This document shows, one piece after another, positions 25,823 through 36,033 of a stretch of 64,000 nucleotides of DNA (positions are counted from its first letter, which is position 1; the number at the start of each line of letters is the position of its first letter). The notes below the pieces were generated by a model that saw only the letters and a program-made list of their open reading frames with translations, ran no database searches and was not told the origin of the DNA. A program made the position numbers and the translations under genes. This DNA is from Diploscapter coronatus (taxonomy: Eukaryota; Nematoda; Chromadorea; Rhabditida; Rhabditidae): the NCBI GenBank assembly GCA_964036155.1, contig OZ038422.1:52289201-52353200 (forward strand), given 5' to 3'.

Positions 25823-27782
25823 AAGTTGCCTTTCAATGCTTTGAAGAAACAAACATTAATAATTTCTGAACGATATTATCAAAGAAGGAGCGTATTTCAG
25901 AAAGTTTGCACTTTAGATATGAGTTCTGCAATTTCATGAAAATTATCTTCTCAAAAGTGAATGTTTTTCGTTGACGTCCTCATAAAATCACTATTTTCAG
26001 TCTTCCGATTCCCAAGAATATATTATTATCCCGATTCCAATTTTATACCTACAAAATTGTCCAAAATAATCTCCGTGAATATCCAAATATAAGGTCTCTC
26101 AAAATAGCAAATTTAGAGATGATATCCGGAATCTCGAAGATATGAAATGGAAGTTTTAGGGATAAATAGAAAGTCTATGTCAATCTTGGTGTTCGCTTTT
26201 TCTTAATCTATAAATTTGCAGAAATATTAAATTGGGACTTTTTTTTTTTTGTAAATTTTCGCTTCATAAACTACTATCCTAGAAAAAAGACAAAAATTAT
26301 CTATCCATATAGTCTGTGTCATATAAATGATATCTTTAAATTCTTGTTCTTTAGCATGAGACAAAATATCATCAAATTGATATAGCTTTCTCACGAGTTC
26401 AACATAAACATTGCGATAAGATAAAGTTTCGAAACGGGAGCAAAATAGGCGATCATAAATATGGAGAAATAGTTATAAAATCAATATAATTAGAGAAAGA
26501 GGGAAAATAATGCACAAACGAATTGATAAGAATGAGTCTTTGTGAGTTTGACATTCATTCATTCACATGTAAAGACTATGCTTTTGAGCGGCATTACATT
26601 TTGGTTTAATCAATTTTTACGTTTGAATCCTCGTTTTTCTCGGCAAAAATAGCGTGGAAGCGTCAAGTTTTTCCATTATTCATTGCCTAATTTACGATAC
26701 GACGCGATTAGACGAGTTTACGTGTAAAATTAGAGAGAAATTGCAACTCTGGGATAATTGTTTCTTGACCATTTAGGAAGAGTCGTGATATTAGTGAATT
26801 TGAAATTAATAATGATGAGATTACAATAAATTTTTAAACATCTTCTTTAACAAATCATTTTCGAATAAATGTCTGCGTGATTTTTACATGATTGAATTAA
26901 TAATTTTTCTTCGAAAAATAATCTATTTTCTTATAAGAACTCGTCAAATGATCATAGCTCATTTCATCATAATTCAAATTATTTGAACATATTTAAATTA
27001 TTAACGGTCAACTTCATTAGGGCTTTAAAGCCATTTTGAATTACATGAACGCGCAAAATATTTACTAGAACATCTTACATCGATGATAGTCTACTTCAAA
27101 TAAGCGTAGCTTGATTTTTGATGTCGTATAATTTTATAGCCTATCAAATCAAACTCAGATGACCATTGATAAATTGACGAGTCTAATCAATAACACTAAA
27201 AGTAGTAATAAAAGGGCACCCTATTTATAATCGATATTTGAATTTTGAAGTAAAAATATGAAAGATAAAAATATTTTCTTGAATATAATGATATTTGATA
27301 TCATCTGTTTCCCTGAACTCTAGTTTACAACTAAGTTATTTTTGACCACCGCTTTCTTTTCCCGTAACATCCACAAATCAATATCGCTGCAACTTGATCA
27401 TTTGAAAATATCTATCTCGAAAGTGTGATTTGCGAACACCACCACACCCGACTTTTTGACTATTTTCCTAGATTTTTCTTGCTAAGCCCAAATTATTCCT
27501 AGAAAAAAATTAGGCAAAAATGGTATCGGATGCCCTAGTAAAGTTGACCGTTCCAAACACTCATGATTCTAGGCAAGTTGTGATAAAATTAACTAGCATT
27601 ATGTCAAGAAAAGATTGAAACATTTTGCATTCCTTGGAGTCTGTTTTCCAAAGTTAATATTTTCAAAAGAAACCTAAATTTTTTCCAATTAAAGCTAATT
27701 CCTAGTCTTTCTGTTGGAAAATATCTTATTCTCAAAAACATAGTCTCAAGAATCCCTACAAAGTCAGCCAAACATTCAAGAA

Positions 27783-30700
27783 ATGATCAAAATGTTTAGG
27801 ATTGATCAGAAAATCCTAGAAATGGGCGAAGAAAGGCTGATCCCTGAAGCGCCCTTACCGAAAGAATGGGTTGAATCGACTTTGGAGAGGAAATTCGGTC
27901 ACCGCCCCAAAGTTACAAAGGTTTGCTGATTATTCGAAATTTTCCTAACATTTCGCTACAAATTTAGAAAAGAAAGTGGATTTTCCTAAGGGAATTTCGT
28001 AATTTTTATGTACTCAAATAAAGTTCGACAAATGAGTACATTTTAAGTGGATCACTGAAATAATGGATAGATTGTAGTTAACGTCTATTGTAAATAGGGA
28101 TATTTTAGGATCTAAACTGTATCCTTTAAAGGCTTCTGCTTCTTAGATCTAGCTATGACTTTAGATGATGCAAAACCTACGAAGTTTGTGATTTTTGTTG
28201 TTGGTTCAAAATAATTCAAAGGTTAAGATTTATAGCGGGCAAATTCTTATCATTCAACTCAATATTCATTAATCCAACACAAAGAATACAAATTTCCTAA
28301 CAATAAGCATCAGCCATGGAATTTTAAAATGAAAAATAGTCAGACATGATTTGTAAATTTGGAAGCCACTACAAACTATTATAACCAAAAATGCAAGATT
28401 ATAGTTTTCAAGTTCTAAAATAGCGACATTAGTTCACACTATGGATAAGTTTCAAAATTTTAATGCTTAAATAAATAATTCTATGATCAATTTCACTTAC
28501 TCGGGGAAGTGATTTCATATAATTCACGAGTTTTCAAATATTAAATATGCAACGTTCTGGCTAATAATTAAAAAATGACTTTATGAACTTTAGTTCCTAA
28601 CTTTTACAAAGTAAAAGCTAAATAATTCAAAAATTTCAGGCCCAGATTCTGAACGAAGTAATCGGCTATATGTCGCTTATCGTCAGAGTTGATCTGGATT
28701 GGACAACGAATCACACAGAGAAGCACCTCCCACAGCATGTTCTCGCGAAAGTAGGGCTTCAGATAAAATCTTGATCTCCAAATGAAGAATAGTCTGAAAC
28801 AGACATTAGCCAGTTTCATAAATCCATCATCCCTTAGATTATTAGAGATTTGAGATATCAAGAATTATAGATTATCAAAGTCAATTCTCCTCTTTATATC
28901 AACGAGTCAATTAGCTCATTTTTGAGAATTTGGGCTTAATCTTATCTTCAGTGGATAAGAACCAAATACGTAAGAGGTCTAGAGAGAATATTCACGAGAT
29001 TAAAATTTATAAGAAAAGTGCAATCTTGAATAATTTGGAAATATCTTTTAAACAAAATAGAAAATATGCTTCAGATCCCGAACACCCAAAACGCGGATAG
29101 TGCATTTGAAGGAATCGAGGGCAATGACAGCGAGATGAGACGAAAATCGATGGCCGAATTCCAGAAGACGATACACCACACGGAAATAGATGTTTATGAA
29201 ATGTTCGAGAGACATAGAGGTTGATCTTTTTCTTAAAAAATTGATTATTTCACTGTTTCAAAATTTCACAAATTTCTCATTCAAAAACAGTTTGATTCAA
29301 TAGAATAGGCAAAGATCGATCATAAACGTTGTTAATCGTTAAAATGAGCTTATAAGAATTTAGGTAACTATACCCAAGTCTCAGTGCCGATTTACTACGG
29401 TAGCTGTCCTATCGATTCACCTCATCCCGTCATTCTGATGGACTACATCGATAATTCCACGACGAAAGATCTAGTGGATGGATTTAGTGAAGATGAGGTT
29501 TATTTTTGGAGCATATTTTTTATCTAAGATTATCATAACTAATTTATTAGAATTATGTTGCGGAGTTAATTCGAAACATTATTAATCTTGTTGAAATATA
29601 ACTTTTTATTTATTGTTCTTCAGCTCCTGAAAATCTGCGACGAAATCGCTGCTCTTCATGTGTATTCCTTTGAAACCGAAGAGTGGAAAACGGTCGGGAA
29701 GAAGCACCGAGATGCAATGCCAGTAAGTCAAGTTTCTGAACGATTTTACAATAGTGAAATTTATAAAATGAGAACAATAGGATAAGGTTCAACTCATACG
29801 AACACTTCCTGTAATGTGATGTCCATTTTAAATTTCTTCAAATAAATTTTGACATATACAATACTTTTCTTTCGAAGCAAATTTGAAAAGTTTGCGTAAA
29901 ATCGCAATAACTTTGAAACATATTTCTTTATTTAAATTGTGAAACTTTAGCAGGAAATGCAAGAAAGCATGGACGCGATGTTCCGAGGGATGATTGGATC
30001 TTTGAGAGGCAGGAACCGGAAAGAGCTGACCCGTTGCGTCGAGCTCATTGAAGATCACATATTCAAAAGACCCGACTGGATCGAGCTCTACTTCATGAAA
30101 TACGACAACAATCAAGGTTACAAAGACGCTCAATCAAGTTTCATTTCAAATTTCAGAAGGAGCCGTTTTCAACCATTGTGATCTATGGTCTCCTCAGATT
30201 CTGTGGAGAAACGGTGAAATCTCTGGTATCGTAGATTGGGCCATGGTTCGACCGCATTCACTGGTAGGCTGAAAATATCGACGATATGAATTTTCGACAA
30301 AACTAAACGGAGATCTGAAAAATGAAAGAAACTTCTTATTTGTTCATTTCATTAGAAATTTATTTCAGACCGCCGATCTGCATCGAGTTCTCTCCACTTG
30401 TTGTTCCGTTGATGTGAAGAAGAGGATGGAGGACAAATGTCTCGAGCGAATTTATGAAACCGTTTGCAAGTTGTGCGAGAAACGGACTATCGAGCCAAAA
30501 TATGATATGGAGAAGTTGAAGGTAGCTTTTTGAATTCCATGACATTATGCTAAATTCGGCAGAAATTTTGATATCGACTCTCTCTAGAATCACGCCAAAC
30601 CTGTTTGCAAAAGATTCTTGTAATGAAGGCTGAATACTTTTCTAGATAAGTATTTTCAGAATGACTACATCGACACTCTGACGTATATATGCATCACGAC

Positions 30701-31111
30701 AGCATTCGCCGTCGGAATGTGGAGCAACTCGAATGTGCTCAGGTACTAAATCTATAACAGCAACCTGGATAATTCACAACTTCGTAGCCTACGAAGTAGC
30801 ATGGAAGAAGATTTCTTCCTACCGTTCCTTATACCCTTAACCATGGGTGTAGCGAAATAATGAAGTTACGAATTATCCAAATGTCCATTCATAAACTTTT
30901 ATAGCCCTAAACATCAAAATTAGTCTTGATTTAAACATTTTCGAGAATATTCGTAACTTAAGCCTAGAGTTAAAATCAAATTCGAGTTTAAAGTGACTAT
31001 GAACCTGATTGTAGGGATGGCAAAAATGACGAGCAGAGAGTAACAGAGCTAGAAGACCGACTCATGGATCTCGTCAAAGAAACATCGAAACATCACAATT
31101 GGGAATTTTGA
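27783..31111 (+). CDS. CHK kinase-like / DUF1679 family protein
   Basis: Ten exons give about 410 aa: 27783-27920, 28640-28750, 29075-29219, 29364-29497, 29624-29722, 29951-30116, 30157-30263, 30369-30521, 30660-30742 and 31015-31111. The fold is that of choline/aminoglycoside-kinase-like proteins, expanded in nematodes and insects and mostly uncharacterised. Visible marks are the hinge-like VILMDYIDN, a helix LLKICDEIAALHVYS, and the catalytic region NHCDLWSPQILW followed by GIVDWAMV. The catalytic Asp of the HxD motif and the Asp of the IVDW motif (metal binding) are present. The usual Asn five residues after the catalytic Asp is Gln here. Small molecules are the expected substrates, but none can be named. 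An ATG at 27792 in the same frame is an alternative start. Confidence 0.85.
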
Positions 31112-32369
31112 ACTCTAACATATCATAGAACTTTATTAGGCAATATAATGAATAAATGAGTAACAACAAAGCGGTTTTATTTATCGACCTTTTTCAATCC
31201 AACAACTCTCTACTATACAAAAATGTAGTCATCTTTTTTTAATTTCAATTTTCATTCAAAAGTTTCATACCAATTATACAAATCAACTAGAGATTTTAAA
31301 AAAAAATTGTTTCAGAAAATTTTTACTCAAAAAATAATCGAAATTAGCATAAAATCGGTTTTTTTACGTTTTTTTTTTTCATACTTTCGCCCAAAATTCA
31401 AATTTTAATCGAAAATTAGAAAAAAAAAAAAAAACTAAACTACGAAGAGAGAATGCAACAGCTCACCACGAGTCGAAGTTGAATAATGAAATCTTTGAGT
31501 GAAATTGCGCAAAAACTGATAAATTCGAGCAGAATAAAATTAAAATATTGTATCATGTCGAAAACATTGAAAATGATTGGCCGAATAAAATGGGGAGCGA
31601 TTGCAGAAAAAAATGCACCGCATTCTACTCCGGTGAACACCACCAGTCATGCTGGTATAAAATTATCCCATTATTATCAGTTTCTAAAATTCATTTGGCC
31701 TCTAAGCATAGGCGAGTAAATTGACTGTTTTTGAATTATTCCGAAGATGATTTTGTGATCTGACTTTTTTTCGGAATGATCTTACAAATGAAGTAGATAA
31801 GAGATTTCATATTGAAAAATTAGTTCATGCGAACTTCTTCCAATTAATCTTCATTCTCATTTTAATTTCCAAATTTATCCTGAAATTTTGAATAATCTTT
31901 ACAGCGCCTTTTAAAAATAATGGTGTCAAGGTAAATGGTTCATTCTAATCGACATGCTATCAAATTTAGTCTTTTTGAGATAAAAATATTTAGTAGATGT
32001 CATTGAAATTCTATCGTGATTTCTTACAATAATAAATAAGCGATCCCTTATCAAATTGAACTGATAGGAAGTGAGTAACATGGCTAAACTTGCTGATAAC
32101 ACAAGATCACATCATAACTTGGACTCAGGGCAAGGAAGTAGGCATTGTAAAAATCAAAAGGTTTCAAAATATGGAGTTGGCTCAAGCTAGCACAATCTAT
32201 TGAAAACAAAAGAAAAACATCTAAACTTTGCGATAACAAGGGTCAGGCTTTATCAACTAAATATTATTTTGTACGCTCAAAGCTGACCTTGAAATTGTAT
32301 ATAAAGAGCCAACTTTTGCGTTGATTATGAGATACGTAAACCTACGATTTCAATCCTATCAATTCGATA
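31112..32369. other. Intergenic, promoter side of the defensin gene
   Basis: AT-rich with homopolymer A and T runs around 31365-31435. AATAAA-type signals for the kinase-like gene lie near 31150. The only regulatory feature I can name is the TATA box just before the defensin start. Confidence 0.45.
32298..32306 (+). promoter_or_regulatory. TATA box of the defensin gene
   Basis: TATATAAAG sits 64 bp upstream of the ATG at 32370, a suitable distance for a short untrimmed 5' leader. A consensus TATA box fits a strongly inducible gene for a secreted product. Confidence 0.5.
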
Positions 32370-33172
32370 ATGAAGTTCTTCCTCACCTTCATCTGCTGCT
32401 ACTTCCTCACTATTTCGATGCTCCACTCGGCGCTGGCCGACGGGTCGAGTGGATTGAGCTGCGCCGTTGGAACCAAAGGCACTCCAGCATGTGCCCTGTC
32501 GTGCGAGCTGCAGGTAAATTCACTATTATCCTAGAATGGTCTAAAAGCTTGAATATATGAATGAAGTTTGAAATCATTTCATTCAAATCTCTAGCAATTA
32601 TTATTCTAATATATCTGTAGCTGTCTAAAAATGTGTGTGCATTTCATAATTTTAAAAGGGTGTTTTTGTAGGGTTGTGACGTTGGAAGCTGTAACGCGGA
32701 CGGTGCCTGTGCCTGCTCAGGATGTAAAGCTTCTGTGCCGGAGAAGCTAACCACCTGCGACTCGACGTGCCGTCCTAGATGTGCTCAACTAGTAAGCTAG
32801 CTTTATTTTTTATGTATAAAATTCCGACGATGCACTTTTACTTTGTTCGAATGTTCTTACGAACCACACTAATAAGGAAAATTTCGCCTCCATAAAAATT
32901 TCTTTATGCTTACGCGTGTTCATACGAGCAATTGAGCAATGCATTTATGAATATCGCTTGTTTTAATCGAATTGTGTATATTACTTTAAAGTTTCAAAAA
33001 TATATAATGAATCTTGAATATTTTGCAGCATTGCGGAGGGTTTATATGCACTGACGCCGTTTGCATCTGCTTCGGCTGTCCCAATGAGGAATTCTCCCTT
33101 CGCATCGGCACGACCTACAACAAGACATCAACTCATCCCAAATTCATCAGCTCCAACAAAATCGCTGTTTGA
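32370..33172 (+). CDS. Secreted tandem CS-alpha-beta defensin (ABF-like), two domains
   Basis: Three exons (32370-32513, 32672-32791, 33029-33172) encode 135 aa. Residues 1-23 form a signal peptide ending HSALA. Domain 1 (31-66) has Cys spacing C-x9-C-x3-C-x4-C-x4-C-x5-C-x-C-x2-C, with CALSC and CACSGC. Domain 2 (77-105) has C-x3-C-x3-C-x4-C-x4-C-x4-C-x-C-x2-C, with CRPRC and CICFGC. CxxxC plus CxC is the signature of the cysteine-stabilised alpha-beta fold, and the eighth Cys two residues after CxC matches nematode ABF/ASABF antimicrobial peptides. The two introns fall at the same place in each domain, three residues after the CxxxC motif and both in phase 0, so the domains arose by internal exon duplication. 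A 30-residue non-Cys tail follows. The likely role is secreted host defence; antimicrobial activity is inferred from the family. Confidence 0.85.
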
Positions 33173-34358
33173 TTTCGGATGGTCGATTAAATCAAATACG
33201 ATTTTATAAAAACACATCATACCATCCCCAAAAGTTATGCGAAACCCTACGATTTTATTAACTACTATATTTATGCTACTTAGCAAACTTACAACTGTTT
33301 AGTATGTAAAAATGTAGGATTTTTGCGACCTTTCAATTATTAGCAGGCTTGAGCAATGATATCATTGGCTTTTTCAAAAATAAAATATTCGATTCACGTA
33401 ACTTTTGGTCGGTGCTGTATTTATCTTAAATTATTTATGCACATAAAGAATAAATATTTTTAAATGAAGTTATGACCAATGTGGATTTAAAAAAATAATT
33501 TCGATAAAATTTAAACTTTTGCCATCATGATTTATTCGATAATTTTTACTCTTGAGATATTTGTCTGATAAAATAATTGAAATATGTGTTAATATCGGAC
33601 AGGACTTCCGAACACCCTAATATTGATTATAATAATGTCACCTCATATCATATCGCGTCATAACTTTGACTTTTCTGAAGCCCGAAGGATGGGGTAAAGT
33701 GTCCTGGGGGTAATTGGGTGCAGGGAATCGATTTGTGAGGTTTATTTTAATCGTATAAATACGTATATAACAATAATTATCTCATTCAGCCACTTTGACC
33801 AGAAAAAAACAATAAATAATTGATAGCATATCGAAAATTGATCAGCTTATGTTAACACACCTCGAAAATATCCACTCTGAAGTGAGCTATTCTGGAAATT
33901 AGTGATCATTTTCGAAAAGCGTATCTCAAAATTTGTATATTTCTAGTATACCAAATAAAGTTACATGCTCACATTATTATGTGAATAAGAGCAATTTGTA
34001 CCTGTCTTGAGCATAAGTAAAAGATAAATAACGCCAAAAATTTGTAGCTATTTGTTTTCTTTTGCTTGCTATATGAATTCTAACCTTGTTTCACTGATAA
34101 ACCGATTGGTTAACTCTGATCGGAACAATTTGACGTTGCCAAAATTTTAAAAACTAGAAATGAACACCATCAATTTCAGCTTTGTTTATAATGAAACACA
34201 ACGCCTGAGCACAGCAAAACAAAAGTTGAGCAATGTTGATTTCGATATAAATAAACTGAAACTGCAGAACTGCGTCACTCTTCTTCAGATAGCAAATTTC
34301 TATTAAATTATATGCTATTGAAAATTTTACGAAAATGATTGATTTTAGAATTTTTTAG
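33173..34358. other. Intergenic
   Basis: AT-rich, with an AATAAA signal near 33380 for the defensin transcript. No coding frame or structured RNA recognised. Confidence 0.45.
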
Positions 34359-35511
34359 ATGCTGTACCTCGTCTCATCTTGTCTTTTACTTTTCATATCC
34401 GCCTCGTTTTGCGACGATGCTCTACTTGGTAATTGCATGCTTCAATATTTTGATAAAATCTGAAGATGCAGTTTAGATATTTGCACTAGCATTTTAATTT
34501 GCTAAAAATTTAGTCACAATTTTAGCAGCAAAAATTGAATGGTTTCAGATGAAGCCTCGAATCTTCGCTCTCGTCGAGAACTTCCACTCATTGAAGCATT
34601 TGATACGGTAATTTATTACATAAGAATTTGAAATTAAGATGAATCGTTAGTTTCATAATGCACCTCATGCGATTGTGATTAAAGATGTTGTTAATCACAA
34701 AATTGACTTAGCTATTTCTAATTAAGTACTATGGCATCATTTACGATATGAACCTGAATGCCGACCAGAAATTCGACAAAATGCAAAAAATCCCAGCGGA
34801 TTTGCAAGAGGTGATGAAAAAGTCGGTACGATAATTATTTTAGTAGGTTTTTAAAATATTTATTTTTTTCCAGACAATGACTTTTTACACGAAGAAGGAG
34901 AATCTTGTGAAAATAGACAAAGTGTTTGATTATTTGAGAAAGGAGGTCTTCCCGAAAGCAACTCCAAAGGTTTGAAATAATTTATTCCATTTTTAGTCGA
35001 ATCAGCGCTTCTTACTCTAGATCATTCGAGTATTTATTTTCGTTTTATTTCATGAGTCGTAAAATAAGATTTTATCATAAGAATGCAGAAATCTCGGATA
35101 TGTCTTCTATGATGAAACAACTTATTGAAGAAAAAAAAGTTTTAATTAAATTAATAAAAGAATTTTGTGATTTAGGGAAAGCAAGCCTGGGAAATCGCCG
35201 ATCTCTTCTATAGACAGCATCCTTCGAAAGCTATGGGCATCGCGAAAAAAGTTTTCGAAGTGAAAATGAAGGATGTGGTAAGTTTGGTGAAACGTTTCAT
35301 ATAAATTGTTGAAGAGCAAAAATTTTCAATCAAAATTCTAAATTTATGATATTTTAGCTGACTGCAAGACTTGGTCCCTTGACTAAAGCTGATGAGGATA
35401 GCTGGAAGGAAATCACTGATAAATTGGACGTATGCTGATTAATCTTCTTATCATTTAAAACTATCATTTCAGGCAAAAATGGAATCTGAAGGACTATGCC
35501 AAGCATGCTAA
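34359..35511 (+). CDS. Small secreted protein of unknown family
   Basis: Seven exons (34359-34428, 34549-34607, 34727-34825, 34874-34969, 35176-35277, 35358-35429, 35473-35511) give about 178 aa. The ATG follows a TTTTTTAG acceptor directly, suggesting a trans-spliced start. Residues 1-18 are a hydrophobic signal peptide ending SASFC. A possible basic processing site, LRSRREL, follows. The rest is hydrophilic and predicted helical (YDMNLNADQKFDKMQKI, LRKEVFPKA, KAMGIAKKVFEVKMKD), ending GLCQAC. The shape resembles small helical secreted nematode proteins such as the SXP/RAL-2 or FAR groups, but no defining motif of either is visible, so no function is claimed. It lies 1.2 kb downstream of the defensin on the same strand. 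Confidence 0.7.
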
Positions 35512-36033
35512 TGAAATTAACTTTTTTGAATACCATGCTGTAGAATTTTACCTTCTAATAGTTTAAATAAAAAATAAATGAAATATATTTTTATGTGCAC
35601 AATTAAATATGATCATTTACAAAATCAAAAATAAATATTTTACAATCGTTAACACTCAAATACCATGGACAATTAGTTTGTTATTATTTTGTGCATTTCC
35701 ACTACTAGATCATACGCGTTGCTTGATAGGAGCGACTTTAAATGTGATCAATATTAATTTTAAAAAAAAAAAAAAGTGCAAATTACATATCTTTGGAAAA
35801 CCTTGCATTCATATTTTAAAATTTATTTGAAATTATTTCGACTTGTAGGCGATTTCTTCATTCAATGCTAATGAATAATCAAACAATTTGTATGCACAGT
35901 TCGATATCATTATTATCTGTATGTTTTCATCACATTTTCAATCTTCCAAAACAAAATTTATCCGCTCGATACTAATAGCCACATAATTATTAGTCATCAA
36001 TCATTTCTATTCACTTTTTACTCTTTACAGTCC
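35512..36033. other. Intergenic
   Basis: AT-rich spacer. AATAAAAAATAAA-type signals lie around 35566-35580, at the expected place for the 3' end of the secreted-protein gene. An A run sits at 35761-35775. Confidence 0.5.

Larger units (their letters stand above)
16516..27782. other. Gene-poor 11 kb region
   Basis: No frame in either strand joins into a plausible protein. The 5' end may hold non-coding upstream exons or the promoter of the minus-strand GPCR. A purine-rich tract with repeated ACAG and GTGA words lies at about 17700-17870. Degenerate tandem repeats occur at about 16.67-16.90, 17.13-17.48 and 21.05-21.72 kb, and a foldback element at 25.7 kb. No tRNA or rRNA was recognised. Confidence 0.5.
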
